Below are positions 7,561 to 15,063 of a stretch of DNA of 28,252 nucleotides, piece by piece. Both the position numbers and the translations under genes were made by a program. How positions within the stretch are numbered: the stretch's first letter is position 1; each line of letters begins with the position of its first letter. The stretch is from IMG/VR virus record IMGVR_UViG_3300037010_000944, positions 1-28,252 of that record; one strand, 5' to 3'. This DNA comes from a virus. A model generated the notes under the pieces. It did no database searches. It saw only the letters and a list, made by a program, of their open reading frames with translations, and was not told the origin of the DNA.

Positions 7561-8169
7561 CTAAAACCAACTGAGATAATTCCCAGGAAATTTACTTGGA
7601 TCGTATAGATACATAGATTGAGCAGATATGTGTATTCTAGCTTGTACTAAACTGCCAGCATTAACATTTGCTGTCACGTTTATAAAATGAGGATCACTTG
7701 GGTATACAATTAATGTTCCACGTTGTGGATTAAACCCAAAATGATGTTGTGGAAATTCTAACTTCCCACCATATACCTCATATTCAGGATCGAACTCCTG
7801 TTCATCTTGATAATCATTTAAAAATAAAATAGCAGATAAGTCTCTTGATCTGGTTCTTAACCATTTCCCTCTAACAAATACACTATTTTCAACTCCCATA
7901 GTTCCCTTACAACCTTCTGTATACCACTCAAATAATATAGGTTCTGTTCCTTTATAATGAATATCATAGTGAGCTTGTATCGAATGCATATGTAATTGCA
8001 GCTGTTCGTATATGATTTCTTCTGCTCTGTCATTAGATGTGATAGTTACCACATTTTTACCAGATGCGTCCACATTTGGTACTGTGAAATTGCACATTTC
8101 CAACAATTCTTCACACAATAATGGGGATACAAAATCTTCAATAACATAAAAAGGTGAGGTTTTTTTCAT
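7561..8169 (-). CDS. 2OG-Fe(II) oxygenase-fold protein with degenerate metal site
   Basis: A 202-residue protein of the prolyl-4-hydroxylase-like fold common in T4-like phages. The recognisable core is RSRDLSAILFLND, then YGGKLEFP, GFNPQRGTLIVYPSDPHFI and a C-terminal strand with AGSLVQARIHIS. In active enzymes an HxD iron-binding motif precedes the RDLSAILFLND strand. Here the aligned stretch TMGVENSVFVRGKW lacks that His and has Glu instead of Asp, while the distal His (PHF) and an Arg remain. The protein may therefore be inactive or use a different site. Its start is 3 nt after the stop of the RimB-like gene (ACGGAG as SD), so it is coupled to that gene and likely late. Confidence 0.65.
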   Translation of the reverse strand: MKKTSPFYVIEDFVSPLLCEELLEMCNFTVPNVDASGKNVVTITSNDRAEEIIYEQLQLHMHSIQAHYDIHYKGTEPILFEWYTEGCKGTMGVENSVFVRGKWLRTRSRDLSAILFLNDYQDEQEFDPEYEVYGGKLEFPQHHFGFNPQRGTLIVYPSDPHFINVTANVNAGSLVQARIHISAQSMYLYDPSKFPGNYLSWF

Positions 8170-8172
8170 ATT

Positions 8173-8730
8173 TTACTCCGTAATACTAATTTTATCAAAA
8201 TGGGTTAATAACTCTTGGAGAGTAATATTATGGCGAACCAGAATTTTCACAGCTTCTTGTACCACTGCACTTCTGTCCACAATTGGTTCTTGGGAAGGTT
8301 GTTCTGTATGTTCTGACTCATCAGCATCTTTATTAACATCAATAACAAAATTTCCTACCTTTAATGCATTTTGGCCGATAAGCACTTGACTGTCCATTTT
8401 GCTTCTATCATTCAGATTAAAGGATACAGCCTCCATCGGTTGTCCATTAATTTCAATATCTAATTTAATCATTGGACGAGTATTTCCACCTGCATCTGCT
8501 GACACAATTGTAGTGCTACCATCTAGTTCAGTGGTAATAACACCATCCGAAATAGCTGGACAACGAAATGAAATACTATTATTTGATTGATTTGGTTGTA
8601 AGTCAGTAGCATGCAAGGAGCATATTGTTGCTCCTGTGTCTACTTTACCTTCCACACTTTTATTGAAAGTTGTAAAATTTACTACAACTTCATTACCTAT
8701 AACATTAGGTGTTTGATTTTCTTGGTTCAT
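8173..8730 (-). CDS. RimB/retropepsin-like aspartic protease-fold protein
   Basis: The 185-residue product starts at ATG 8728-8730, 9 nt after GAGG. An in-frame TTG five codons upstream overlaps the SD and is not needed. The first 125 residues match the RimK-associated ATP-dependent zinc protease/RimB family (retropepsin fold). They show KVDTGATICSLHA with the catalytic DTGA, then NDRSKMDSQVLIGQNALK and a closing FVID strand. The C-terminal 50 residues are acidic and then helical (VVQEAVKILVRHNIT). Similar genes are frequent in T4-like marine phages. A role in virion protein processing is possible but unproven. Expression should be late, from the TATAAATA box upstream. Confidence 0.7.
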   Translation of the reverse strand: MNQENQTPNVIGNEVVVNFTTFNKSVEGKVDTGATICSLHATDLQPNQSNNSISFRCPAISDGVITTELDGSTTIVSADAGGNTRPMIKLDIEINGQPMEAVSFNLNDRSKMDSQVLIGQNALKVGNFVIDVNKDADESEHTEQPSQEPIVDRSAVVQEAVKILVRHNITLQELLTHFDKISITE

Positions 8731-8735
8731 ATTAT

Positions 8736-8781
8736 TTGTCCTCAATAAGCACTATTATTTATAACAATGTAAAAAGGACAA
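8736..8781 (-). promoter_or_regulatory. Late promoter TATAAATA with RBS-sequestering hairpin
   Basis: An exact TATAAATA is read on the minus strand at 8763-8756, with an expected start near 8750 and a 20-nt leader. TTGTCCT (upstream of the box) and AGGACAA (which includes the SD of the RimB-like gene) form a 7-bp inverted repeat. Only read-through RNA would contain both arms. The 32-nt loop makes this stem weaker than the others. Confidence 0.6.
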
Positions 8782-8788
8782 TTTACTA

Positions 8789-9091
8789 TTATACGCCAGG
8801 AGTAGAATTGCCAGTACTTCCAGGGGTCGTTACGCCTGGTTGAACTTGTGGGTTTTGTTGATTTTGTTGGTTTTGTTGTTTATTAGCAACAGTATCATCG
8901 GCTTGTTTTCTCTTTAACAACGGTGCCAATCTTTTTTGTAGTTGTTGCTTTTGTGCAATTAATGGTTGGGTTCGTTGATTAATTTGAATTTCTAAGTTAG
9001 CCAAAGCTGTTTGCATATCAGTAATCATCTTATCTGTATTTGCATCCTCTGCTAATATATCCACAAACACCTTGAACGTAAATTGTTTCAT
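8789..9091 (-). CDS. Small coiled-coil protein with Gln/Pro/Gly-rich tail
   Basis: This 100-residue protein begins MKQFTFKVFVDIL. Residues 15-65 are a heptad-rich helix (ANLEIQINQRTQPL, then KQQLQKRLAPLLKRK). The last 30 residues are low-complexity Gln-Asn repeats ending in Gly/Thr/Pro. AGGAC precedes the start, and a possible late-promoter variant CATAAATA lies at 9121-9128. I do not recognise the family. Its position among late genes suggests a minor virion or assembly protein, which is inference. Confidence 0.6.
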   Translation of the reverse strand: MKQFTFKVFVDILAEDANTDKMITDMQTALANLEIQINQRTQPLIAQKQQLQKRLAPLLKRKQADDTVANKQQNQQNQQNPQVQPGVTTPGSTGNSTPGV

Positions 9092-9120
9092 AGTTTATTG
9101 TCCTATAATCATTGGTATAG

Positions 9121-9151
9121 TATTTATGAGTTGGTTAGTTGACCAACTCAT
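9121..9151 (-). promoter_or_regulatory. Late-promoter variant CATAAATA abutting a 10-bp hairpin
   Basis: CATAAATA is read on the minus strand at 9128-9121, upstream of the 100-residue gene. ATGAGTTGGT and ACCAACTCAT (9126-9151) make a 10-bp stem with a 6-nt loop just after the 381-residue gene. It may mark the 3' end of that mRNA. Here the arms do not include the downstream SD. The one-base difference from the consensus lowers confidence. Confidence 0.45.
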
Positions 9152-9159
9152 ATCTTACG

Positions 9160-10305
9160 TTATTTGGAGCGAGACATAATAAATTTTGCAATATCTGATG
9201 GGGCCACTCGTCCTCTCAATGGCTGCTGTTTCTTAGTTGGTGCTGGTGAAGCATAAGTACGCTCCTCCTCTTCATGTGAGGTCCCACCTTTATTGTTATA
9301 TTGATTGTCGTACTCAGCAGGACTAAAATCATATTGTGGTTCTTGAGCTGGACGTTCATTTTCTTTTCCACTTTCCATATCATGTCCCCACTTAGCTAAT
9401 TGAGCCAACCGCTTAGCTTCTTTTTCTTTAATTGTCTGAGCTTTTTGTTGTTCTTCCATATCCAAAAACTGCTCTTCTTGTCTCACTCTTGCCATTGCTT
9501 GATTTTTTGCTTCAGATGCTTGTTTAGTATTTGCTTCAGCTTCTCTTGCCTGTGCTTCAGCCTTGCGGGCCTGGGCATCTGCTCTCATCATATCAATAAC
9601 TTGGGTTAAAAGAGTAGTAACTTGGCCCGTATCCTCAGCTGGAGGTAGTGGATCTTCTGGTGGTAAATCACCTTCTGGAGGTAAATCACCTTCTGGGGCA
9701 GCTTCGTCACCTTCTGGTGGGACTCCACCCGCAAGTTCTTGCCCCTCCTCATCATCTTCTTCAAGAGCTGGCCAATCCACATCCACAATAGTATATCTGT
9801 CTTTCAACTTAAACAACACTTCTGCTATTTCAGGACCTACATCATGTGTATCCTTATCACCTAATAGATGTTGGATATCTTGTTCAAACCCTTGGGATTG
9901 GTCTGTTGGAATTGTTACTTTTACAATTCCACCATTAGCATCGACAAGTCCGAAGGTGGTGGTATCTCGATGATCAACACTTTCTTTATCTTCAAGAGAT
10001 TTTAATTTTGCAATGGCCCCAGTAGTATCAAACGTTGTGGTGGCTCCAGGAATAGCCAAATCCTCAAACATAGCACTAAAGGCTTCTTTGAGGCCAATTG
10101 TTTTCTTTTTCTTTTGAAACTTGCTTGCTTGTTTAGCCGTGTATTTTATAACTTGGGGCTTTGCAGATGCAGAAATTGTTCGTTTGATGGCAGATGCAAA
10201 TAATGGCATACTGCAAGATGCTACACATCCTGCACCTACAGCCCCACCAGCATCATCTTCTGAAAGAAGGTTTCTTAATTTGATTTGTTCTATGTGTTTG
10301 TTCAT
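9160..10305 (-). CDS. Acidic/low-complexity probable structural or scaffold protein
   Basis: A 381-residue protein I do not recognise. Residues 1-70 are hydrophobic then basic (GGAVGAGCVASC, then KYTAKQASKFQKKKK). Residues 75-175 look globular. Residues 178-225 are an acidic Pro-Glu-Gly repeat region with tandem EGDLPP units. Residues 230-305 are a long Ala/Glu/Lys/Gln-rich helix, probably a coiled coil. The tail is charged and disordered. This domain order is typical of head-core or internal virion proteins, but that is inference. AGG precedes the ATG by about 8 nt and sits inside a regulatory hairpin with an exact late promoter. Confidence 0.65.
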   Translation of the reverse strand: MNKHIEQIKLRNLLSEDDAGGAVGAGCVASCSMPLFASAIKRTISASAKPQVIKYTAKQASKFQKKKKTIGLKEAFSAMFEDLAIPGATTTFDTTGAIAKLKSLEDKESVDHRDTTTFGLVDANGGIVKVTIPTDQSQGFEQDIQHLLGDKDTHDVGPEIAEVLFKLKDRYTIVDVDWPALEEDDEEGQELAGGVPPEGDEAAPEGDLPPEGDLPPEDPLPPAEDTGQVTTLLTQVIDMMRADAQARKAEAQAREAEANTKQASEAKNQAMARVRQEEQFLDMEEQQKAQTIKEKEAKRLAQLAKWGHDMESGKENERPAQEPQYDFSPAEYDNQYNNKGGTSHEEEERTYASPAPTKKQQPLRGRVAPSDIAKFIMSRSK

Positions 10306-10306
10306 A

Positions 10307-10356
10307 TTGTTAACCTATTGAAAACTTATTTGATAAGTGTATTTATAGGTTAACAA
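10307..10356 (-). promoter_or_regulatory. Late promoter TATAAATA with 12-bp RBS-sequestering hairpin
   Basis: An exact TATAAATA is read on the minus strand at 10347-10340, with an expected start near 10334. TTGTTAACCTAT and ATAGGTTAACAA (10345-10356 and 10307-10318) form a perfect 12-bp inverted repeat. The 3' arm holds the AGG of the ribosome binding site. The 5' arm overlaps the first three bases of the box, so late RNA cannot form the stem. Confidence 0.7.
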
Positions 10357-10378
10357 CTAAACCAGTATTGATTATTTT

Positions 10379-10624
10379 TTACTCAACAGTTGTTGGTTCT
10401 TCTGTTAGTAGTGGAGCTACACTTGTTTGAATGTCTTGTAATAATTTATTTTGAAAATCAGCCAATGCTGCCCTTGCTTTCATAAGTGCAGCATAGGCTT
10501 CCACTTCATCTTGACGAGCACTGTCAATCAACTGAACGATATATTGTGATTCAGGTGATAAACTAGAAACTTCATAGTTGGTATCTTCAATTGTGATAGA
10601 TGTGGTTTGTGTAACAGGTAACAT
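10379..10624 (-). CDS. Small hypothetical protein, DUF6447-like
   Basis: The 81-residue product starts MLPVTQTTSITIEDTNYEVSS, followed by LSPESQYIVQLIDSARQDEV and a helical Ala/Leu-rich segment. The layout of a short strand with TIEDTNYEVSSLS followed by a helix resembles the DUF6447 type of small phage/bacterial proteins, as I recall it. Function is unknown. AAGGAGATATT gives a strong ribosome binding site. A weak GATAAATA box lies about 20 nt upstream of that SD, so late expression is possible. Confidence 0.55.
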   Translation of the reverse strand: MLPVTQTTSITIEDTNYEVSSLSPESQYIVQLIDSARQDEVEAYAALMKARAALADFQNKLLQDIQTSVAPLLTEEPTTVE

Positions 10625-10671
10625 AATATCTCCTTATATTTTAATTTATTTATCGTTAGTGTTTTTGGGTA

Positions 10672-11964
10672 CTAAATTAAGTCTGCCAATGACTTTCGTT
10701 TGCCTGGTACTAATACAGGCACAGATTCCACCAACTTTTGTGTTTTGCTAGCTGGTTGGTTTAAAATCCGCAAGTTTTTATTGTCCCACACAAGATCGAC
10801 AGTTTGCCCTACAGCATCACTACTACGGGACTTCGTAAAAATCCACATCATGTCACCAGCAGCCTTCATCGGAGGAGTCATAACAATATAAATCATCCAA
10901 TCTACTGTATTTACTTTTGTTAATCCACCAGCAATATGACTATGATTTAAACTTTCCGCCTCCACTGCTTGTCTATTTAACTGAGATGCTGTTGCTCCCA
11001 TCATATTATAATCCAATAATATGTCCCGCAATTGTTCTGTGGAGCGTTTATCTTTTTCTGACACGTTGTCTGCTGATACTTTCTCATTAGGTGACATAAG
11101 ATCTAAATAATCAACGATCAATAATGTTGGTAGACTTTTATTTTTAAGCTCATATTCTTTTAAATATGCACGAATTGCGTTAGCATTCGTACCAATAGGC
11201 ATACGCTTGATTGTTATCTTACCATTTGTTCCTTTGAGTTTGACTACTCCATCAACAATTTTAGGAATATGATGATCCCAATTTACCGAAGACACTCCAG
11301 TAAACATAGTATCAAACCGTTGAGATACCAACTGTTCTGACATTTCTAAAGTTAGATACAGTACCTCGATTCCTTGGTTAGACATATTCACTGCTAAATT
11401 AGCTAATGATATAGATTTACCACCGCCTGAATTAGCTGCTAATAATAACATTTCAGTTAAGGCTAATCCACCACCCATTGCATCATCAACTTCTGTCCAC
11501 CCAGTTGATATTCTAGGTGGGGTTTTGGCGAATTCTGTAAGTCGAGCTTCTGGATCAGCAAAATAGTCAACGCCTAAATCAGCATCTAATGATACTTGAA
11601 CTGCATTTTTAATTAATTGTTCAATTTGGTCTTGTTTATCAGTACCAATGAGTGCTGCTGATTCAATTACTGCCAACTCAAGAGCTTTTACCTTACAGAA
11701 TTGTTCGATTTCATCTGAACAATACGATATTTGGTCTCGAGTAATTATAGGAGCGTCTAACTGTATCCCCGTTTCAGCAAAAATCTGATTTGTATTTGGT
11801 GTATTATTATACTTGGTATAGTAATCCTGTAGAAAGGCAACTACCTTTCTATATTCAGGATTAAAATAAGTTGATTGTATTATTGATCTACATACTGCAA
11901 AGGTATCTGCAGAAGATACCAAATACTCCAATAGTAGTTTTTGTTTATTCCCTGTTATAATCAC
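10672..11964 (-). CDS. 41: Replicative DNA helicase, DnaB/RecA family (T4 gp41-like)
   Basis: A 430-residue protein, slightly shorter than T4 gp41 (475). It would form the hexameric 5'-3' helicase at the fork and pair with the primase at 26755-27786. Visible motifs are Walker A AANSGGGKS (Lys183), the LYLTLEMSE block near 202-210, Walker B LLIVDYLDLM (Asp285), an ATASQLNRQ sensor block and a C-terminal KSRSSD arginine-finger-like region. The start codon is GTG at 11962-11964, 7 nt after GGAG. The frame MIITGNKQK follows directly. A sigma70-like promoter lies upstream. No intein is present, though this gene often carries one in phages. Confidence 0.88.
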   Translation of the reverse strand: MIITGNKQKLLLEYLVSSADTFAVCRSIIQSTYFNPEYRKVVAFLQDYYTKYNNTPNTNQIFAETGIQLDAPIITRDQISYCSDEIEQFCKVKALELAVIESAALIGTDKQDQIEQLIKNAVQVSLDADLGVDYFADPEARLTEFAKTPPRISTGWTEVDDAMGGGLALTEMLLLAANSGGGKSISLANLAVNMSNQGIEVLYLTLEMSEQLVSQRFDTMFTGVSSVNWDHHIPKIVDGVVKLKGTNGKITIKRMPIGTNANAIRAYLKEYELKNKSLPTLLIVDYLDLMSPNEKVSADNVSEKDKRSTEQLRDILLDYNMMGATASQLNRQAVEAESLNHSHIAGGLTKVNTVDWMIYIVMTPPMKAAGDMMWIFTKSRSSDAVGQTVDLVWDNKNLRILNQPASKTQKLVESVPVLVPGKRKSLADLI

Positions 11965-11989
11965 ACTATATCTCCATTAGTATAAAGTT

Positions 11990-12019
11990 ATTATACTATG
12001 ATTTATATGATTTATACAA
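11990..12019 (-). promoter_or_regulatory. Sigma70-like early promoter of the helicase gene
   Basis: On the minus strand TTGTAT (12014-12019) and TATAAT (11990-11995) are 18 bp apart. Two near-late TATAAATC strings occur in the spacer and -35 region and are probably chance. A small hairpin (AGTATAA/TTATACT) overlaps the -10 box and start region. Confidence 0.5.
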
Positions 12020-13016
12020 CAAGAATTTGAGGGTGTGTGGTTTTAATAGAAGTATCTCTTACGTATACTTTCCCGTAATTATACATAATTCCATTTGAAG
12101 TTGCGCTTTCACTACTAAAGTCAACATACTTATCATATATTCTGTCAACTGCACCATATGGAGGATTTGCCCCCAAAATTAATACCGAACCAGGGTCTAT
12201 ATTAATATAATTTGTATGTGTCAGATAAAAGAATCCACCAGCAGGAGGAATTTGTCCCGACAAAAATAGAGCTGTTACTTTGGGATTGTTGACGATGTCA
12301 ATGCTCCGAACGTGGTAATTTTTGCCATTCAAAAACACTTGACCAACACCAGCCCAAGGTGAAGTAGCTGTTGGAACAATTGTGATTCCTTCGTATAGTA
12401 CAGTTATTGGCGATCCATTTGGAACAATAAAAGTTATTGATATATTGACAACAGGTGCATCTGATAATGTGCAGATTGTTAACACACCGGTATTGGTTGA
12501 TGCTTGAGTGGATGCAGTGGTATCAACTACAACAGGTATTGGCATTGGATTAGTTACATTTTGTGACGCCATTGCTACACACTGTGCTATTCCTTTCTCA
12601 ACCTTTGGAAATGTTAGGATGGTGGTATATGGATTTACAGTATTTCGATCAAATATCCCTGTGTATGGGACTAATTGAGACACACCATCAATATCTCGAT
12701 ACACAGAGATATTTAAATTTGGTTGACATTGTAAATTGTGTGGTATTGACCACTGTAATGAATCAATATACTGAATATGGTCATATACCAATTGGTGCAC
12801 AACCCAATCTTGCAAATTAGGCACAGAGGGGGTTAATGTTGGAGTATCCATGATATCTTTAGTAAGAGTAACTCTATTCAGCCTACCATTACAGTTGGCA
12901 GTAATAGTACAACGAGATAATACATCTATTCCTTTTCTGTTAGTCGGCACCCTACACTTGCGGTTGCACACACTACACTGATATACTGAGTCTCCTCGTA
13001 CTATTACCTTAGGCAT
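12012..13016 (-). CDS. Probable virion protein with N-terminal zinc-ribbon-like cysteines
   Basis: A 334-residue protein I do not recognise. Residues 14-43 contain CSVCNRKCR and two further Cys residues (SRCTITANC), suggesting a small zinc-binding or disulfide knuckle. The remainder is rich in Thr, Val, Ile, Asn and Pro and looks like a beta-rich structural protein (for example VVNISITFIVPNGSPITVLY and GQVFLNGKNYHVRSID). The start ATG is 1 nt past the stop of the LSm-like gene, so it is coupled to it and likely late. It could be a decoration, baseplate or fibre-associated protein; that is inference from composition. Confidence 0.6.
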   Translation of the reverse strand: MPKVIVRGDSVYQCSVCNRKCRVPTNRKGIDVLSRCTITANCNGRLNRVTLTKDIMDTPTLTPSVPNLQDWVVHQLVYDHIQYIDSLQWSIPHNLQCQPNLNISVYRDIDGVSQLVPYTGIFDRNTVNPYTTILTFPKVEKGIAQCVAMASQNVTNPMPIPVVVDTTASTQASTNTGVLTICTLSDAPVVNISITFIVPNGSPITVLYEGITIVPTATSPWAGVGQVFLNGKNYHVRSIDIVNNPKVTALFLSGQIPPAGGFFYLTHTNYINIDPGSVLILGANPPYGAVDRIYDKYVDFSSESATSNGIMYNYGKVYVRDTSIKTTHPQILVV

Positions 13017-13017
13017 T

Positions 13018-13305
13018 TTAGATACCTACAATTTGTATTTTAGACGTACGTTTGTAATATGCCTTTTCGATCTCTGACGGAATGGTAACACACTCAGAAC
13101 AAATTGCATGTTTATAAAAAATGTGGTCACCTGTTGCATTACAGGCACTCATGGGAACCAAGATTAAACCATAGGTATCAGGACCTGTTTGTTGTGGTTG
13201 AATACCTAGTGGTTCAGATAGAACATAACTTTCCTCTGTTTCTTTTTTTAAACTGCCAATTAGTTCATATCCGTTAACCAATGTAAATGCTTTTAATGTG
13301 CTCAT
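13018..13305 (-). CDS. Small LSm-like beta-barrel phage protein
   Basis: This 95-residue protein starts MSTLKAFTLVNGYELIGSL, then ETEESYVLSEPLGIQ and LILVPMSAC. The succession 'NG-x-E-L-I-G-x-L ... YVL-x-x-PL' is the Sm1-like strand pattern seen in a family of small proteins common in T4-like marine phages. Those are annotated as hypothetical or LSm-like. A role in RNA binding is suggested by fold only. AAGGAAAC precedes the ATG. A CATAAATA late-promoter variant lies at 13328-13335. Confidence 0.55.
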   Translation of the reverse strand: MSTLKAFTLVNGYELIGSLKKETEESYVLSEPLGIQPQQTGPDTYGLILVPMSACNATGDHIFYKHAICSECVTIPSEIEKAYYKRTSKIQIVGI

Positions 13306-13327
13306 GTGTTTCCTTGTTAGGTTGTAT

Positions 13328-13335
13328 TATTTATG
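13328..13335 (-). promoter_or_regulatory. Probable late-promoter variant CATAAATA
   Basis: CATAAATA is read on the minus strand 23 nt upstream of the LSm-like start, directly after the preceding gene's stop. The expected start would leave a leader of about 17-20 nt, like the exact late promoters. TGTTCC upstream can pair with the SD region GGAAACA with one bulge, a weaker version of the sequestering hairpins seen elsewhere. Confidence 0.45.
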
Positions 13336-13881
13336 TTAGTGGAACAGGTGTTTGTAGTCCGGCAATACACTTGCCCGAATTACGTAGTAATAAGGTATAC
13401 CATAAAAGATTATTTCAGCAGTAGAATACAATCCCCAATATAAATTGGATGTAGAGTATGTATACTTGAGTAGGTCTGTCACAATATCTATTACTTTGTT
13501 GTTATCATGGAACATTTCAAATAAGGTATCCATAACATGCTGGTAATCTTTACTTGAATTTGTAACTTCAGTACTGTACAAAAATTTATACGAGTTAATT
13601 GGAAACACGTAAAATAAATCTAAGTCGGCAGTATACGCAGTAGGGGAGGGATAAGCAAATACTGCTCTCTGTCTTAACATTGGTACACTAGGTTCAAATG
13701 CTTTATTAAAGTAGGAAGAAACTTCATCTACCTCCTTCTTTAATCTAACCTTAACCTTTTGCACATCCTGATAAGTTGACGGCAATGCTTTATATAATGG
13801 AATTTCACCAGACTCTTCTAAAAATATAGAACAATCTCGTTTAATTATATTGATGTGGTGTGATAGCGTTTGTTCATCCAT
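13336..13881 (-). CDS. Hypothetical protein
   Basis: A 181-residue protein, helical in its first 70 residues. The C-terminal half is notably rich in Tyr and Phe (DLDLFYVFPINSYKFLY, then YWGLYSTAEIIFYGIPYYYV). No family is recognised. The Shine-Dalgarno site is weak: the closest GGA is about 14 nt before the ATG. A late-promoter variant and an inverted repeat lie upstream. It clusters with two other probable virion genes, so a minor virion role is plausible but unsupported by motifs. Confidence 0.6.
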   Translation of the reverse strand: MDEQTLSHHINIIKRDCSIFLEESGEIPLYKALPSTYQDVQKVKVRLKKEVDEVSSYFNKAFEPSVPMLRQRAVFAYPSPTAYTADLDLFYVFPINSYKFLYSTEVTNSSKDYQHVMDTLFEMFHDNNKVIDIVTDLLKYTYSTSNLYWGLYSTAEIIFYGIPYYYVIRASVLPDYKHLFH

Positions 13882-13893
13882 ATATTATAAAGT

Positions 13894-13943
13894 ATCCACA
13901 GACAGTAATGTTCCCCTTTGATTGGGTATTTATGTCTGTGGAT
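13894..13943 (-). promoter_or_regulatory. 11-bp inverted repeat overlapping a CATAAATA late-promoter variant
   Basis: ATCCACAGACA and TGTCTGTGGAT form a perfect 11-bp inverted repeat with a 28-nt loop. CATAAATA (minus, 13934-13927) starts inside the 5' arm, so RNA begun there (near 13921) would lack that arm. The geometry matches the RBS-hiding hairpins at 893, 8736 and 10307. Here the 3' arm holds only a weak GTGGA, so the effect on translation is less clear. Confidence 0.5.
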
Positions 13944-13959
13944 GCTTACAGAAAACTAC

Positions 13960-14244
13960 TTAATCAGCTTGGTTGATAAGTTGTACTACTTCATCAATAA
14001 ACTCATTACACTCAGCAATGTTTTTTTGCAGGATGCTTGGGTGACACATCATCACCTCATTTAATTTGTATGCAAACTCTGTTTGCAACAGATATGCCCG
14101 ATTTGGCCCACTTTTTTCTGTTCTAGCTGCTCGCTCAAGTGAGCTGCAAGCCATATTAAAAGTTTTGCACAGATATCGCACGATTGCACTGATATCTTTA
14201 ATAGGTGCTTGTGGTTTTGGTGCTTTGTTGTATGGTTCAGCCAT
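13960..14244 (-). CDS. Small hypothetical protein
   Basis: The 94-residue, mostly helical product begins MAEPYNKAPKPQAPIKDISA. No family is recognised. AAGGAC precedes the ATG by 8 nt. A sigma70-like promoter about 70 nt upstream suggests early expression, and the gene diverges from the dCMP deaminase gene. Cys31 and Cys38 flank MACSSLERAARTEK. I can say nothing firm about its role. Confidence 0.55.
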   Translation of the reverse strand: MAEPYNKAPKPQAPIKDISAIVRYLCKTFNMACSSLERAARTEKSGPNRAYLLQTEFAYKLNEVMMCHPSILQKNIAECNEFIDEVVQLINQAD

Positions 14245-14312
14245 GTTGTTTGTCCTTATTTAGAGGATTGAAAGAAATTGTGGTGTCAATATTTACTTAA
14301 TTGACTCGACAT

Positions 14313-14340
14313 ATTATACACAAAAAATTTTATTTTACAA
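14313..14340 (-). promoter_or_regulatory. Sigma70-like promoter in the divergent region
   Basis: On the minus strand TTGTAA (14335-14340) and TATAAT (14313-14318) are 16 bp apart, reading toward the 94-residue gene. An opposing weak plus-strand candidate (TTTACT, 17 bp, TATACA) overlaps it. No convincing promoter was found close to the dCMP deaminase start. The region 14245-14467 otherwise holds no gene. Confidence 0.45.
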
Positions 14341-14467
14341 CGCATCGGTAATATCTATACTTTATAATATATAATGCTTTACGATAACACATGTTGGTTG
14401 TCCTGGGAAGTTGTATTTTTTTCTGTAAAAAGTTACAATTATTAAATACTTTTTATAGAAAAAATAC

Positions 14468-14887
14468 ATGAAAGTTACAGAACAAATAGCATACATGAAC
14501 ATGGCACACATCATATCAACATTGTCCCATTGTCACAAACGAAAGGTGGGATGTGTAATCGTAACAGTATCAAACCGATTAGTTGTTGGATATAATGGTT
14601 CAGCACCAGGTGACTGTAACTGCTGCGAAGATCCGGCTGGGAATACATTGCCCAATATAATACATGCTGAACTTAATGCCTTGAATAAGGTTGATACAGG
14701 AGATGTGACAGGAGCTACTCTATTTGTCACATATTGTCCATGTATTCCATGTATGAAGCAAATTATACAACATGGAATTAAAGAAGTATTTTTTGGGTCA
14801 TATCCAACAAAACAATCAGAGATTGATTTTATGAACAATAGTGGGATTATTTGTTCATACCTTGCCCCCACCATTATAGGAGTTTAA
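14468..14887 (+). CDS. cd: dCMP deaminase
   Basis: A 139-residue protein that would convert dCMP to dUMP, feeding thymidylate synthesis alongside the ribonucleotide reductase downstream. The zinc-dependent deaminase core is complete: HAELNAL with His66 and catalytic Glu68, and CPCIPCMK with zinc ligands Cys92 and Cys95. An additional Cys cluster (GDCNCCED, 48-54) could hold a second zinc, as in the T4 enzyme. It is shorter than T4 Cd (193). The ribosome binding site is weak (TAGAAA). A 176-nt gap to nrdA holds imperfect stem-loops (about 14900-14934 and 14944-14965) but no gene. Confidence 0.88.
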   Translation: MKVTEQIAYMNMAHIISTLSHCHKRKVGCVIVTVSNRLVVGYNGSAPGDCNCCEDPAGNTLPNIIHAELNALNKVDTGDVTGATLFVTYCPCIPCMKQIIQHGIKEVFFGSYPTKQSEIDFMNNSGIICSYLAPTIIGV

Positions 14888-15063
14888 CTTAACTATACTT
14901 GGGATTTCAACCATTGTAAGTAAATATAATCCCAGGCAGTCAACCCAAATTATTTTTAATTGGGGATTTACAAATTACAAAAATGGGGACTGGTGACAGT
15001 AGAATAGGATTTATTCTTTTTACCCCTCTTAAATACACAACCAACAAATGGAGTTAGGAAATA

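Noticed and set aside
9563-9973. 136-codon plus-strand open frame rich in Ser/Gly/Pro
   Set aside because: It is antisense to the Pro-Glu-Gly repeat region of the 381-residue protein and has no RBS; repeats create a stop-free opposite frame.
12005-12020. TATAAATC strings as late promoters of the helicase gene
   Set aside because: Last base differs from consensus, a helicase is an early gene, and a sigma70-type promoter occupies the same place.
14373-14381. Perfect match to the T4 MotA box (AATGCTTTA)
   Set aside because: No TAnnnT -10 element lies at the required distance, and no motA-like gene is in the window. A 9-nt match in AT-rich DNA can be chance.
14533-14874. 113-codon minus-strand frame in the dCMP deaminase gene
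   Set aside because: The plus-strand frame has complete zinc motifs; the antisense frame has no RBS and no recognisable domain.
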